Shown: positions 7,812-17,509, numbered from the stretch's first letter. The stretch: 64,000 bases of DNA from Gulbenkiania mobilis (GCA_004346645.1 SMDA01000006.1:46052-110051), one strand, 5' to 3'. Numbers and translations are program-made. The notes: generated from the letters alone by a model not told the origin.

Positions 7812-10226
7812 ATGCCGCAACCCGCAGAATTTCCAGAAGACACCGTACTACCCCTTCTTCCATTGAGGGATGTGGTGGTCTTCCCGCACATGGTGATCCC
7901 GCTGTTTGTAGGCCGTACCAAGTCCATCCGTGCGCTCGAGATCGCCATGGACGAGGGCAAGCAGATCCTGCTGGTGGCCCAGCGCAGCGCCGCCAAGGAT
8001 GAGCCGGCTGCAGAAGATCTGCACACCGTTGGAACGGTGGCGACTGTGCTGCAGATGCTGAAGCTGCCCGACGGTACCGTGAAGGTCCTGGTCGAGGGAC
8101 GCCATCGCGCGCTCGTGGACCGCATCGAAGAGAATGAGGAGAGCTTTCTTGCCTCTATCCGCCAAGTGGAGAAAGACGAGGAAGACTCCACCGAGGCTGA
8201 GGCAATGCGTCGTGCATTGCTGGCCCAGTTCGAGAACTACGTCAAGCTGAACAAAAAGCTTCCGCCAGAAATTCTGTCTTCGCTGTCTGGTATCGAGTCT
8301 GCCGGACGCATGGCCGACACTGTGGCCGCCCATCTACCTCTTAAGATCGAACAGAAGCAGGAAATTCTGGAGATGTTCGAGCCGAAGGCACGCCTGGAAC
8401 ACCTGCTGTCGCAGTTGGAAAGCGAAATCGACATCCTGCAGGTGGAAAAGCGCATCCGTGGCCGGGTGAAGCGGCAGATGGAAAAGAGCCAACGCGAGTA
8501 CTACCTGAACGAACAGGTCAAGGCCATCCAGAAAGAGCTGGGGGAACTGGACGAAACCTCCGATCTTGATGAACTTGAGAAACGTATCCGCACCGCCGGC
8601 ATGAGCAAAGAAGCGCGCGACAAGGCCAATGGCGAGCTCAAGAAGCTACGCATGATGTCGCCGATGTCGGCCGAAGCCACGGTGGTGCGCAACTACATTG
8701 ATACCTTGGTCGAGCTTCCCTGGAAGAAGAAGACCAAGATTAACAAGGATATCGCCCAGGCCGAAAGCGTGCTGGACGAGGACCACTTTGGTCTGGAGAA
8801 GGTTAAGGAACGCATCATCGAATACTTGGCCGTACAGCAGCGGGTCGATCAACTCAAGGGGCCAATCCTGTGCCTGGTCGGACCGCCAGGGGTGGGCAAG
8901 ACCTCGCTGGGCGAGTCGATCGCCAAGGCCACCAACCGTAAGTTCATCCGCATGGCGCTGGGTGGCGTGCGAGACGAGGCTGAGATCCGGGGGCATCGAC
9001 GTACCTACATTGGGTCCATGCCGGGCAAGGTGCTACAGAGCATCACCAAGACCGGCGTGAAGAATCCGCTGTTCCTGCTGGATGAAGTGGACAAGATGGG
9101 CGCTGATTTCCGGGGTGATCCGGCTTCGGCACTGCTGGAAGTGCTCGATCCTTCGCAGAACCATGCGTTCGTCGACCATTACGCCGAAGTGGAGTACGAC
9201 CTCTCGGATGTGATGTTCGTTGCGACTGCCAACTCGCTGAACATTCCGCCGGCGCTGCTGGACCGGATGGAGATCATCCGGTTGTCCGGGTACACCGAGG
9301 AAGAAAAGGTCAACATCGCGCTTAAGTACTTGGTGCCCAAGCAGAAAAAGGCCAACGGGTTGGCCGAAGACGAGGTGGTGATCCAAGAGTCCGCAGTGCG
9401 CGATATCATTCGCTACTACACCAGAGAGGCCGGTGTACGCGGGCTGGATCGTGAGATCGCCAAGATCTGCCGCAAGGTAGTCAAGAGCCATGCGGAAGGC
9501 AAGACGCGTTCGGCAAGGACCACAGTAGGGGCCAAGAACCTGGACAAATATCTAGGTGTACGACGCTACGACTACGGCGTGGCGGAAGAGGAAAACCGCA
9601 TCGGCCAGGTCACCGGGCTTGCCTGGACCGAAGTGGGTGGTGAACTGCTGACGGTGGAAGCGGCTGCCTTGCCTGGCAAGGGCAACATCATCCGTACCGG
9701 CCAGCTGGGAGAGGTGATGCAGGAGTCGATTACCGCTGCCATGTCGGTGGTGCGTAGCCGTGCGCAGCGCATGGGCATCCGCGCCGACTTTTACGAAAAG
9801 CACGACATGCATATCCATGTCCCTGAGGGGGCCACCCCTAAGGATGGTCCCTCCGCGGGCATCGCGATGACCACGGCGCTGGTATCGGTACTGACGGGTA
9901 TTCCGGTGCGCAAAGATGTCGCCATGACCGGCGAGATCACTCTGCGGGGTGAGGTGCTGCCGATCGGTGGCCTCAAGGAGAAGCTGCTGGCCGCCCATCG
10001 CGGTGGCATCAAGCATGTGTTGATCCCCAAAGGCAACACCAAAGACCTGGCCGACATCCCGGGTAGTGTGCGACAAAAGCTGGAGATCCATCCTGTGAAG
10101 TGGATCGACGAAGTGCTGGCACTGGCGTTGGAACGCATGCCGGCGCCTCTGGAAGAGGGTGCTTCGAAGGATGTGGCACCGCCCGCCAACGGTCAGGAAC
10201 CTCCCGCTCCCCTCGTAACCCATTGA
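7812..10226 (+). CDS. lon: ATP-dependent protease Lon
   Basis: Lon degrades misfolded and short-lived regulatory proteins in the cytoplasm. The 804-residue protein has the N-terminal substrate domain ([19 protein letters not shown] at its start), a coiled region, the AAA+ module with Walker A GPPGVGKT near residue 359 and Walker B FLLDEVDK, and the serine/lysine protease domain with the catalytic Ser681 in PKDGPSAG. Length and order match the family. A sigma32-like promoter precedes it, and hupB follows under its own promoter. One GGTTGGCCGAAG word lies in frame as G-L-A-E at 9358-9369. Confidence 0.98.
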   Translation: MPQPAEFPEDTVLPLLPLRDVVVFPHMVIPLFVGRTKSIRALEIAMDEGKQILLVAQRSAAKDEPAAEDLHTVGTVATVLQMLKLPDGTVKVLVEGRHRALVDRIEENEESFLASIRQVEKDEEDSTEAEAMRRALLAQFENYVKLNKKLPPEILSSLSGIESAGRMADTVAAHLPLKIEQKQEILEMFEPKARLEHLLSQLESEIDILQVEKRIRGRVKRQMEKSQREYYLNEQVKAIQKELGELDETSDLDELEKRIRTAGMSKEARDKANGELKKLRMMSPMSAEATVVRNYIDTLVELPWKKKTKINKDIAQAESVLDEDHFGLEKVKERIIEYLAVQQRVDQLKGPILCLVGPPGVGKTSLGESIAKATNRKFIRMALGGVRDEAEIRGHRRTYIGSMPGKVLQSITKTGVKNPLFLLDEVDKMGADFRGDPASALLEVLDPSQNHAFVDHYAEVEYDLSDVMFVATANSLNIPPALLDRMEIIRLSGYTEEEKVNIALKYLVPKQKKANGLAEDEVVIQESAVRDIIRYYTREAGVRGLDREIAKICRKVVKSHAEGKTRSARTTVGAKNLDKYLGVRRYDYGVAEEENRIGQVTGLAWTEVGGELLTVEAAALPGKGNIIRTGQLGEVMQESITAAMSVVRSRAQRMGIRADFYEKHDMHIHVPEGATPKDGPSAGIAMTTALVSVLTGIPVRKDVAMTGEITLRGEVLPIGGLKEKLLAAHRGGIKHVLIPKGNTKDLADIPGSVRQKLEIHPVKWIDEVLALALERMPAPLEEGASKDVAPPANGQEPPAPLVTH

Positions 10227-10297
10227 TTCGCGTTCGGGGCTGGCTGTCAAGGCTTCCAGTGCGCATGACAGCGTGGCAGAATGCCGCTGGAAGCCGC

Positions 10298-10327
10298 TTG
10301 ACACAAGGATTTTGGGCTTGTTATAAA
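10298..10327 (+). promoter_or_regulatory. Strong sigma70 promoter of hupB
   Basis: A perfect TTGACA at 10298-10303 and TATAAA at 10322-10327 are spaced by 18 bases. Expected transcription start is near 10334, giving a leader of about 50 bases. Confidence 0.8.
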
Positions 10328-10382
10328 GCAAGCGGTTTTTATCCGAACGACCCAGACCGAAGAACGACGAAAGGGGACTTAC

Positions 10383-10652
10383 GTGAACAAGTCTGAACTG
10401 ATTGATGCGATCGCCGCAGAGGCCGACCTCCCGAAAGGCGCTGCCGCCAAAGCACTGGAAGGCATGATCAACGCCGTAACCGAAGCCCTGAAAAAAGGCG
10501 ATACCGTGACCCTCGTCGGTTTCGGCACCTTCTACGTGGGCGAGCGTGCCGAGCGTAGCGGCCGCAACCCCAAGACCGGCGACACCATCACCATCCCGGC
10601 CGCGCGTTCCCCGAAATTCCGTGCTGGCAAGGCACTGAAAGACGCCCTATAA
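10383..10652 (+). CDS. hupB: DNA-binding protein HU-beta
   Basis: HU is an abundant nucleoid protein that bends and compacts DNA as a dimer. The 89-residue protein starts [11 protein letters not shown] and has the DNA-wrapping arm [26 protein letters not shown], so it is complete. The start codon is GTG, preceded by a run of G (GGGG) about 7 bases upstream. The gene follows lon, as in many proteobacteria. Its stop codon overlaps the -10 box of the downstream tRNA promoter. Confidence 0.97.
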   Translation: MNKSELIDAIAAEADLPKGAAAKALEGMINAVTEALKKGDTVTLVGFGTFYVGERAERSGRNPKTGDTITIPAARSPKFRAGKALKDAL

Positions 10653-10653
10653 T
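10625..10653 (+). promoter_or_regulatory. tRNA promoter inside the end of hupB
   Basis: A perfect TATAAT at 10648-10653 overlaps the hupB stop codon, with a weak -35 TGGCAA at 10625-10630 and 17-base spacing. The segment after the -10 box (CTGCGTC) is GC-rich like a stringently controlled discriminator. It sits 18 bases before tRNA-Val. Confidence 0.6.
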
Positions 10654-10670
10654 CTGCGTCTAGTCTTCCC

Positions 10671-10746
10671 GGGCGTTTAGCTCAGTTGGTAGAGCGTCTG
10701 CCTTACAAGCAGAATGTCGGCGGTTCGACTCCGTCAACGCCCACCA
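10671..10746 (+). tRNA. tRNA-Val (anticodon UAC)
   Basis: This 76-nt gene is identical to the two minus-strand copies at the start of the window. It is the first gene of a Val/Asp pair and is followed after 6 bases by tRNA-Asp. Confidence 0.97.
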
Positions 10747-10752
10747 AGGTCC

Positions 10753-10829
10753 GGAGCGGTAGTTCAGTTGGTTAGAATACCGGCCTGTCACGCCGGGGGT
10801 CGCGGGTTCGAGTCCCGTCCGCTCCGCCA
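10753..10829 (+). tRNA. tRNA-Asp (anticodon GUC)
   Basis: A 77-nt gene with anticodon GTC and CCA. Its acceptor stem has a C-G pair where the copy at 125-201 has T-A. Confidence 0.97.
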
Positions 10830-10840
10830 GATACAGACAA

Positions 10841-10874
10841 AAAGGTGAACGGATCGTCGTTCACCTTTTTTTTT
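10841..10874 (+). terminator. Terminator after tRNA-Val/tRNA-Asp
   Basis: AAAGGTGAAC and GTTCACCTTT flank an 8-base loop and are followed by nine T in all. It ends the tRNA transcript just before ppiD. Confidence 0.92.
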
Positions 10875-10901
10875 ACCGGAACGGCGCTACGCCATACAGC
10901 C

Positions 10902-12737
10902 ATGTTCGAGTTTGTCGAGAACAACAAGTTAGCCATCAAGGTAATCCTGGGGGCGATTGCCCTGACTTTTGTCGGCTTTGGTGTCGGCAGTTACTCTTCC
11001 GTCGTGGAAGATCCCTATCTGGCCAAGGTCGGCCATGCCAAGATCGTAAAGCAGGATCTGGACCGTGCCCTGGAGGGGCGACCGGCTGACGCGGCAGTTC
11101 GTCAGGCGGTACTGGAAAACCTGATCCGTCAGGAGCTGCTGCTTGCCGCTTCCGGTGATGCGCATGTGGCCGTATCGCCGGAACAGCTGCGCCAGGCGAT
11201 CGCCTCCATTCCCGCCTTCCAGGACAACGGTAAATTCAGCCAGGCCAAGTACAAGGAATTCCTGGCCAACCGCTATCCTTCGCCTGCCGCTTTCGAAGCT
11301 CAGGTGCGCCGGGACCTGCTGCTGCAGGGGGCGCTGGCCCCGTTTGCCAACGAACAACTGGTGTCAGGCGCATTGCTGAGTCGCTTGGGACAAGTGATGG
11401 GCGAGACGCGTTTTGTGAGCCGTGCAGTGTTCAATCCGACGGATTACATGACGCAGGCCAAGGTGGACGATGCAGCGGTCAAAGCTTTCTACCAAGCCAA
11501 TACCAAGCGCTTCCAAGCGCCTGAAGCGGTGAGGCTCGAGTACGTCATGCTCACGCAGGAAGCCTTGGCTGAAGCGCAGACCGTCACGGATGCCGAAGTT
11601 CAGCAATACTATGACCAGCATCGCAATGAGTTGACAAGCGAGGAGCGGCGTGTGGCGCACATCCTTCTGGCTGTGCCCAAAGATGCTCCGGCGGCTGCCC
11701 GCGCCAAGGTGCGTGCCGAGGCTGAGGCCTTGCTCAAAGAGGTGCGCGCCAACCCCGGGCGCTTTGGCGAACTGGCCAAGGCCCGTTCGCAGGACCCGGG
11801 CTCTGCCGCCAACGGCGGGGACCTGGGCTTCTTTGGCAAGGGCATGATGGTTAAGCCCTTCGAGGATGTGGCCTTCCGCATGAAGCCGGGGCAGATCAGC
11901 GAGGTGGTGGAAACCGAGTTCGGTTATCACATCCTGCGCCTGGAAGAGGTCAAAGGCGCCGACCTTGCCAAGCTGAAGCCGGAAATCGAGATGAAGCTCA
12001 AGCGCCAGAAGGCGGCCGGACTCTTCCGCAGTCAGAACGAAAAACTGGCTGAGCTTGCCTATCAGCAGCCCAATTCGCTCAAGGCTGTGGCCGAAGGTCT
12101 GAAGCTGGAGATCCAGACCAGCGATTGGGTGGGGCGCGGCGCCCAAGGCGCGCAAGGCGTGCTGGCCAGTCCGAAGGTGCTGGAAGCAGCCTTCAGCGAT
12201 GATGTCATCAAGGGCAAGCACAACAGTGAGCCGGTGGAGGCTGCCAATGGCGTGATGGTGGTGGTGCGTGCCAAGGAGCATCGTCCGGCCCGCCAGCTGC
12301 CCCTTGCCGAAGTGCAGGACGCCATCCGCCAAGAGCTGTTGGCTAAGGAAAGCGCGAAGCTTGCCGAAAAGCAGGGTGAGGCCGTGTTGGCGGCCCTGCG
12401 CCAGGGTACTCAGCCCGCCGGTCTGCCGGCCTTCGGCCAACCCCTGAGTATTTCCAGGCGTGCCCTGGGGGATTTAGGTCTGAACGAAGTCCGTGCTGTG
12501 TTTGCAGTGCCCAGTGGCAAGTTGCCCGGCTATGCCGGCGTGAAGCGTGACAACGGCACTTATGTAATCTACCGGGTGGAAAAGGTAGAGGCCGGGCAGG
12601 CCAGCCAGCCGCAGGAAAAGGCCCAGCTCTCTCAGGTGGTATCCGAGATGTACGCCAACGCCCAGGTGGCGGCTTATCTGGAGTCTCTGCGGCAGAAGTA
12701 CCCGGTAGTCATGGGCAAGCTGGCCACCGAACAGTAA
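10902..12737 (+). CDS. ppiD: Membrane-anchored periplasmic chaperone / peptidyl-prolyl isomerase PpiD
   Basis: PpiD is anchored in the inner membrane near the SecYEG translocon and helps exported proteins fold. The 611-residue protein has a short cytoplasmic start (MFEFVENNKLAIK), one membrane helix at about residues 12-32, a SurA-like N-terminal region, and a parvulin domain with RVAHILL, NGGDLGFFGKGMMVKPFEDVAF split across residues 260-330 and GYHILRLEE. The ATG at 10902 is chosen because it starts right before the anchor helix; the frame extends upstream into the tRNA terminator. The gene order lon-hupB-ppiD is conserved in many proteobacteria. Confidence 0.93.
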   Translation: MFEFVENNKLAIKVILGAIALTFVGFGVGSYSSVVEDPYLAKVGHAKIVKQDLDRALEGRPADAAVRQAVLENLIRQELLLAASGDAHVAVSPEQLRQAIASIPAFQDNGKFSQAKYKEFLANRYPSPAAFEAQVRRDLLLQGALAPFANEQLVSGALLSRLGQVMGETRFVSRAVFNPTDYMTQAKVDDAAVKAFYQANTKRFQAPEAVRLEYVMLTQEALAEAQTVTDAEVQQYYDQHRNELTSEERRVAHILLAVPKDAPAAARAKVRAEAEALLKEVRANPGRFGELAKARSQDPGSAANGGDLGFFGKGMMVKPFEDVAFRMKPGQISEVVETEFGYHILRLEEVKGADLAKLKPEIEMKLKRQKAAGLFRSQNEKLAELAYQQPNSLKAVAEGLKLEIQTSDWVGRGAQGAQGVLASPKVLEAAFSDDVIKGKHNSEPVEAANGVMVVVRAKEHRPARQLPLAEVQDAIRQELLAKESAKLAEKQGEAVLAALRQGTQPAGLPAFGQPLSISRRALGDLGLNEVRAVFAVPSGKLPGYAGVKRDNGTYVIYRVEKVEAGQASQPQEKAQLSQVVSEMYANAQVAAYLESLRQKYPVVMGKLATEQ

Positions 12738-12783
12738 CTTTGAAGGTGAGGCAGACTAGACGGTCTGCCCCTTCAACTGGCAA

Positions 12784-12812
12784 CAAAAAAGGCCCCTTTA
12801 CGGGGCCTTTCT
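12784..12812. terminator. Terminator between ppiD and sodB
   Basis: AAAAAAGGCCCC, a TTTA loop and GGGGCCTTTCT. With A before and T after, it can serve both convergent genes. Confidence 0.85.
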
Positions 12813-12825
12813 GCTGCGGGAGGGA

Positions 12826-13407
12826 TCAGGCGGCGAAGTTCTGTGCCACGAAGTTCCAGTTCACCAGCTTCCAGAAGTTGTCCATGTAGTTGGGGCGGCT
12901 GTTGCGGTAGTCGATGTAGTAGGCATGCTCCCACACGTCACAGGTCAGCAGCGCCGTCTTGTCGCTAGCCAGCGGAGTGGCGGCATTGCTGGTGGAAACC
13001 AGGTCCAGTTCGCCCTGCGGGGTTTTTACCAGCCAGGCCCAGCCGGAGCCAAAAGTGCTGATCGCCACCTGATTGAAAGCTTTCTTGAATTCTTCGAACG
13101 AGCCCCACTTGGCGTTGATGGCCTCGGCCAGCGCACCGGTCGGCTCGCCACCGGCATTGGGTGCCAGGCAGTGCCAGTAGAAGGTGTGGTTCCAGACTTG
13201 GGCGGCATTGTTGAAAATGCCGCCGGAGGACTTTTTCACAATCTCTTCAAGGGAGGCATTCTCAAACTCGGTGCCCTTGATCAGGTTGTTCAGGTTGGTG
13301 ACATAGGTCTGATGGTGCTTGCCGTAGTGGAACTCCAGAGTTTCGCGGGAGATGTGCGGTTCCAGGGCATCCAGGGCGTACGGCAGTTCCGGCAGTTTGT
13401 GTTCCAT
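12826..13407 (-). CDS. sodB: Superoxide dismutase, iron type
   Basis: SodB converts superoxide to hydrogen peroxide and oxygen in the cytoplasm. The 193-residue protein starts [15 protein letters not shown] and has the metal ligands in [17 protein letters not shown] and [11 protein letters not shown]. The glutamine in NNAAQVWNH and the FGSGWAWLV segment are iron-type marks. Two ATG codons stand in tandem (13410 and 13407). The second is preferred because AAGGAG then sits at a better distance and known relatives begin with it. A promoter is visible upstream. Confidence 0.96.
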   Translation of the reverse strand: MEHKLPELPYALDALEPHISRETLEFHYGKHHQTYVTNLNNLIKGTEFENASLEEIVKKSSGGIFNNAAQVWNHTFYWHCLAPNAGGEPTGALAEAINAKWGSFEEFKKAFNQVAISTFGSGWAWLVKTPQGELDLVSTSNAATPLASDKTALLTCDVWEHAYYIDYRNSRPNYMDNFWKLVNWNFVAQNFAA

Positions 13408-13460
13408 CATGCTCTCCTTGTTGAGAAAGTAAGCCGCTTAGGCGGTTGGCCTAAACCGTC

Positions 13461-13489
13461 ATTTTACTGGAAGGGCCGTTTCTGGCCAA
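13461..13489 (-). promoter_or_regulatory. Possible sigma70 promoter of sodB
   Basis: On the minus strand TTGGCC (13484-13489) and TAAAAT (13461-13466) are 17 bases apart, about 55 bases upstream of the sodB start. Confidence 0.5.
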
Positions 13490-13684
13490 TAGTTGACTAA
13501 ATAAGTAGACTAAAGGCCGGGCCTGTGGCAGGCGTGGCCGTGTTTGCCGGTAGCGTGTGCCAGGACGCTCGCGTATGCCGATTGCTTCATTTGCATGCCC
13601 GAGGGTTCGGCGCTGGCAAGCCTGTTAGAATTGCACCTCCGATTTCCTTGCGGCTGTCCGTACAGCCGCCGCAGAAACCCCCAG

Positions 13685-15094
13685 ATGAACGAACTGATAG
13701 ACACCGTGATGGACAGCGCAACGCTGGCCATCCGCACCCCGCCGCATTCTGTCGAGGCCGAGCAATCCGTGCTAGGTGGCCTGCTGCTCGACAACAGTGC
13801 CTGGGACAAGATTGCAGACGTCGTGGCCGAAGGCGACTTCTACCGGCAGGATCACCGGCTCATCTACAAGGAGATCGCCAAACTCATCGAGCAATCACGG
13901 CCGGCCGACGTAGTGACGGTGGCCGAAAGCCTCGACAAGAGCGCTGAGCTGGTGAATGCCGGCGGGCTGGCCTATCTGGCCTCGCTGGCGCAAAACACGC
14001 CTTCGGCTGCCAACATTCGCCGCTATGCCGAGATTGTGCGTGAGCGCTCGATCATGCGCCAGCTTGCGCAGGTGGGGACCGAAATCGCTGAGTCGGCCTA
14101 TGCGCCGATGGGTCGGGATGCCGCCCAGCTGCTGGACGAAGCAGAGGGCAAGGTGTTCCAGATCGCCGAATCCACCGCCAAGTCCAAGCAGGGCTTCCTG
14201 GAAATGCCCAACCTGCTCAAGGAGGTGGTGGAGCGCATCGACATGCTTTACAGCCGCGACAACCCCGACGAGGTGACCGGCATCCCCACCGGTTTCATCG
14301 ATCTGGATAGCAAGACCTCCGGCTTGCAGCCTGGTGACCTGATCATCGTGGCTGGGCGTCCGTCGATGGGCAAGACGGCCTTCTCGATGAATATTGCCGA
14401 GCATGTGGCCGTGGAGCAGCACTTGCCGGTGGCCGTGTTCTCGATGGAGATGGGGGGTGCCCAGCTGGTGATGCGTATGCTCGGGTCGGTCGGTCGGCTG
14501 GACCAGCACGTGCTACGCACCGGCAAGCTGCAGGACGAGGACTGGAGCAAGCTGACCTACGCCATCGGCAAGCTCTCCGATGCGCCGATGTACATCGATG
14601 AGACCCCCGCTCTGACTGCGCTGGAACTGCGCGCCCGGGCGCGCCGCCTGGCCCGCCAGCACGGCGGAAAGCTGGGCCTGATCGTCATCGACTATCTGCA
14701 GCTGATGTCCGGCTCTGGCCGGGGCGACAACCGAACCGCGGAGCTGGGCGAGATTTCCCGTGGTCTGAAGGGGCTGGCGAAGGAGTTGCAGGTACCGGTG
14801 ATCGCACTGTCGCAGCTCTCGCGCGCAGTGGAACAGCGTCCCAACAAACGCCCGATGATGTCCGACCTACGTGAATCCGGCGCGATCGAGCAGGATGCCG
14901 ACCTGATCATTTTCATGTACCGGGACGAGTACTACAATCCGGACACCCCGGAAAAGGGGTTGGCCGAAGCGATCATCGGCAAGCACCGGAACGGCCCCAC
15001 GGGCACGGTGCGGCTGGCGTTCCTCGGACATTACGCCAAGTTCGACAATGCCGCTCTGCATGGTGCGCAGGGCTGGGCGGACAATGATTCCTAA
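13685..15094 (+). CDS. dnaB: Replicative DNA helicase DnaB
   Basis: DnaB is the hexameric helicase that opens the replication fork. The 469-residue protein has the N-terminal domain (PPHSVEAEQSVLGGLLLD) that contacts primase and the RecA-like C-terminal domain with Walker A GRPSMGKTAF near residue 224 and LIVIDYLQLMSG. Length equals that of the E. coli protein. The open frame starts at 13544, but the first 47 residues look non-coding and the ATG at 13685 begins a normal N-terminus. The ribosome site is weak. GGTTGGCCGAAG occurs at 14958-14969. Confidence 0.97.
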   Translation: MNELIDTVMDSATLAIRTPPHSVEAEQSVLGGLLLDNSAWDKIADVVAEGDFYRQDHRLIYKEIAKLIEQSRPADVVTVAESLDKSAELVNAGGLAYLASLAQNTPSAANIRRYAEIVRERSIMRQLAQVGTEIAESAYAPMGRDAAQLLDEAEGKVFQIAESTAKSKQGFLEMPNLLKEVVERIDMLYSRDNPDEVTGIPTGFIDLDSKTSGLQPGDLIIVAGRPSMGKTAFSMNIAEHVAVEQHLPVAVFSMEMGGAQLVMRMLGSVGRLDQHVLRTGKLQDEDWSKLTYAIGKLSDAPMYIDETPALTALELRARARRLARQHGGKLGLIVIDYLQLMSGSGRGDNRTAELGEISRGLKGLAKELQVPVIALSQLSRAVEQRPNKRPMMSDLRESGAIEQDADLIIFMYRDEYYNPDTPEKGLAEAIIGKHRNGPTGTVRLAFLGHYAKFDNAALHGAQGWADNDS

Positions 15095-15108
15095 GCCGGG
15101 AGGGCGAC

Positions 15109-15417
15109 ATGAGCTTTTTCGACAAGCATGTTTTCATTTGCACCAACCAGCGTTCGGGCTGCGAAGACTGCTGTGCCAATCACGGCACGCCTGCACTGCT
15201 GGGCTATTTCAAGGACCGCGTAAAGGCGGCAGGGCTGGCCGGACCCGGCAAGGTGCGCGTTTCCAAGGCGGGGTGCCTGGGACGCTGTGATGACGGACCG
15301 GTGATGGTGATCTACCCGGAGGCGGTGTGGTACACCTTTGTCGATACCGAGGACCTGGATGAAATCCTGGACAGTCACCTCCGACAGGGCCGGGTGGTGG
15401 AAAGGCTGCGTGTCTGA
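15109..15417 (+). CDS. Thioredoxin-like [2Fe-2S] ferredoxin
   Basis: The 102-residue protein matches the small thioredoxin-fold ferredoxins. It has FICTNQR and CCANHG near the N-terminus (Cys11, Cys18, Cys21 and Cys22 region) and KAGCLGRCDDGPVMVIYPE, which supplies the later cysteines for a [2Fe-2S] cluster. GGGAGG precedes the ATG. It is 14 bases after dnaB, and its stop overlaps the start of the next gene, so it is probably translated together with the hydrolase. Electron partner and role are unknown. Confidence 0.85.
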   Translation: MSFFDKHVFICTNQRSGCEDCCANHGTPALLGYFKDRVKAAGLAGPGKVRVSKAGCLGRCDDGPVMVIYPEAVWYTFVDTEDLDEILDSHLRQGRVVERLRV

Positions 15418-16025
15418 TGCTGAAACACCCTCCCAAGACCGTGATCGCCGGGCCTGTGGGCCGGCTGGATACCATCGTTGTGGCCCCGGAAACGCCGCCC
15501 AGCGGGATCGCGGTGATCTGCCATCCCAACCCGCTGCAAGGCGGCACCCATTCCAACAAGGTGGTGCAGACCGCTGCCAAGGCGTTGTCACAGATGGGGT
15601 ACGTCTGCTACTGCCCCAACCTGCGGGGCGTCGGGGAGAGCGAGGGCTTGCACGACCATGGCGTCGGCGAGGTGGACGACGTGCTGGCGGTGGTGGCGCA
15701 TGCGCGCAGCCTGCACGGTGATCTGCCGCTGGCGCTGGCGGGGTTCTCGTTTGGCGGCTTTGTGGCGGCCCGTGCCCGCGAGCGCGTCACGTCCGACAAG
15801 TTGTTGCTGATGGGCGTGGCCGTCGGGAAGTACGCCATTCCCACCCCCCCGGTGCCGGCAGACACCTTGGTGATCCATGGCGAGAAAGATGAGGTGATTC
15901 CGCTGTCGGCGGTGCTGGACTGGGCCCGTCCGCAAGCCTTGCCGGTGATTGTGTTTCCGGGGACCGGTCACTTCTTTCACGGGCGGCTTGTGCCGCTGGC
16001 GCAGACCATCCAGCGCTGCTGGTAA
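15417..16025 (+). CDS. Alpha/beta-hydrolase family protein
   Basis: The 202-residue protein has HPNPLQGGTHSNKVV at its oxyanion region, the nucleophile elbow GFSFGGF, a late aspartate in HGEKDEVIPL and the histidine in GTGHFFHGRL, so the catalytic triad is complete. It resembles the small YgbI/YpfH-like hydrolases common in proteobacteria whose substrates are unknown. Its ATG overlaps the TGA of the ferredoxin gene (TGATG), a sign of coupled translation. A terminator follows. Confidence 0.85.
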   Translation: MLKHPPKTVIAGPVGRLDTIVVAPETPPSGIAVICHPNPLQGGTHSNKVVQTAAKALSQMGYVCYCPNLRGVGESEGLHDHGVGEVDDVLAVVAHARSLHGDLPLALAGFSFGGFVAARARERVTSDKLLLMGVAVGKYAIPTPPVPADTLVIHGEKDEVIPLSAVLDWARPQALPVIVFPGTGHFFHGRLVPLAQTIQRCW

Positions 16026-16042
16026 ACGCCATTGCATGCAAG

Positions 16043-16076
16043 ACGGGCAGCCCACAGGCTGCCCGTTTTCTTTTCG
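16043..16076. terminator. Terminator with an uptake-like word at its end
   Basis: ACGGGCAGCC and GGCTGCCCGT form a stem followed by TTTCTTTTC. The last bases run into the word TTTCGGCCAACC (16072-16083). It separates the hydrolase from the convergent rnk gene. Confidence 0.85.
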
Positions 16077-16108
16077 GCCAACCCTTGGACTGGGGCGGTA
16101 TCGGCCGG

Positions 16109-16489
16109 TCAGGCGGTGACCGCCTCAATGGTCAGGATGGTGTGCGCGCCCGAGGGCAACGGCCAACGGATGCGCTGGCCGACCGACAGCCCGAGCAGTG
16201 CGCTGCCTACTGGGGCCAGCACCGAGATGCGGCCCTGTTCGGCATCGGCCTCATGCGGGTACACCAGCGTCATCTCGCGGCAGGGGCCGTCCTCTTGCGA
16301 GAATCGGACGCGGCGGTGCATGGCCACCACATCCCCAGGCAAGGCGTCGTCCTCCACTACGTGGGCACGGTCCAGTTCTGCCTCCAGTGCGCGGCCGGCC
16401 TCGGTTTGGCCCGCCGCGCCTGCAAGCAGGGTACTCAGACGCTCGAGGTCCCTCGTGGAAACGGTGATGCTGGGCTGTTGGATGGACAT
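16109..16489 (-). CDS. rnk: Regulator of nucleoside diphosphate kinase, GreA-like
   Basis: Rnk is a small GreA/GreB-like protein that binds RNA polymerase; in E. coli it affects nucleoside diphosphate kinase levels. The 126-residue protein has an N-terminal helical hairpin with ALEAELDRAHVV, and a C-terminal FKBP-like domain with TLVYP, ISVLAPVGSALLGLSVGQ and W-LPSG, as in the E. coli protein. The start at 16489 (MSIQQPS) has a strong AGGAGGT 6 bases upstream. It lies downstream of map on the same strand but behind a terminator. Confidence 0.88.
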   Translation of the reverse strand: MSIQQPSITVSTRDLERLSTLLAGAAGQTEAGRALEAELDRAHVVEDDALPGDVVAMHRRVRFSQEDGPCREMTLVYPHEADAEQGRISVLAPVGSALLGLSVGQRIRWPLPSGAHTILTIEAVTA

Positions 16490-16528
16490 GTTATACCTCC
16501 TCGTGGTTGCGCCTTGCTGGCGGCTTGC

Positions 16529-16562
16529 CAAAAAGCAGAAGGCGTGGCCCCGGCCACGCCTT
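16529..16562 (-). terminator. Terminator of map
   Basis: On the minus strand AAGGCGTGGCC and GGCCACGCCTT form a stem with almost no loop, followed by CTGCTTTTT. It lies between map and rnk. Confidence 0.7.
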
Positions 16563-16598
16563 CCTTCCGTTTCCGTCCCCGCTGGCGGGGCGGCTTCA

Positions 16599-17399
16599 TC
16601 AGTGCCTGAAAACCGGTTTGGGCGGCGTGCCCTCCGACGTGGTAAGGATCTCGTAGCCGGTTTCGGTGACCAGGACGGTGTGCTCCCACTGGGCGGAAAG
16701 GCTGCGGTCCTTGGTCACCACCGTCCAGCCATCGCCCAGGATGCGCAGATGGCGCTTGCCCTGGTTGATCATCGGCTCAATGGTGAAGATCATCCCCGCC
16801 TGGAGTCCCAGCCCGGTGCCAGGCCGGCCGTAGTGCAGGATCTGCGGTTCTTCGTGGAATTTCTTGCCGATGCCGTGGCCGCAGAATTCCTGCACCACGC
16901 TGTAGCCGGCGTTTTCTGCATGCTGCTGGATGGCATAGCCAATGTCTCCCAGGCGCGCGCCCGGCTTCACCTTTTCGATCCCTTTCCACATGCATTCGTA
17001 GGTGATCTTGCACAGGCGGCGGGCGTGTTCGCTCACCTCGCCCACGTAGAACATCCGGCTGGTATCGCCGTGGTAGCCATCCTTGATCACGGTGATGTCC
17101 ATATTCATGATGTCGCCGCTCTTGAGCGGCTTGTCATTGGGGATGCCGTGGCAGATGACGTGGTTGATCGAGGTGCAGATCGACTTGGGGTAGGGGTTGC
17201 TGCCGTCCGGAGCGTAGTTGAGCGGAGCGGGAATGGTGCCCTGTACGTTCACCATGTAGTCGTGGCAGAGGCGGTCCAGCTCTTCCGTGGTCACGCCAGG
17301 TTTCACGAATGGGGTGATGTAGTCCAGCACTTCGGCTGCCAGGCGGCCGGCTACGCGCATCTTCTCGATGTCTTCCGGGGTTTTGAGGGTGATAGCCAT
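16599..17399 (-). CDS. map: Methionine aminopeptidase, type I
   Basis: Map removes the initiator methionine from new proteins. The 266-residue protein has the five metal ligands in MDITVIKDGYHGDTSRMF (two Asp), CGHGIGKKFHEEPQ (His), FTIEPM (Glu) and WEHTVLVT (Glu). It has no N-terminal extension, so it is the type Ia form. The ATG at 17399 is chosen; a TTG one codon earlier is in frame. It is not next to rpsB here, where it is often found. Confidence 0.96.
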   Translation of the reverse strand: MAITLKTPEDIEKMRVAGRLAAEVLDYITPFVKPGVTTEELDRLCHDYMVNVQGTIPAPLNYAPDGSNPYPKSICTSINHVICHGIPNDKPLKSGDIMNMDITVIKDGYHGDTSRMFYVGEVSEHARRLCKITYECMWKGIEKVKPGARLGDIGYAIQQHAENAGYSVVQEFCGHGIGKKFHEEPQILHYGRPGTGLGLQAGMIFTIEPMINQGKRHLRILGDGWTVVTKDRSLSAQWEHTVLVTETGYEILTTSEGTPPKPVFRH

Positions 17400-17509
17400 C
17401 AATCGTCAGCTCGGTTTTCCATTGCAATAAACAATGATAACAAATCCCGCCGCGAAGGGGCAGCCGGCCCAGAGGCGGGCCGCCCGGTAAGGTTTTCGGC
17501 AAAAGCTGT

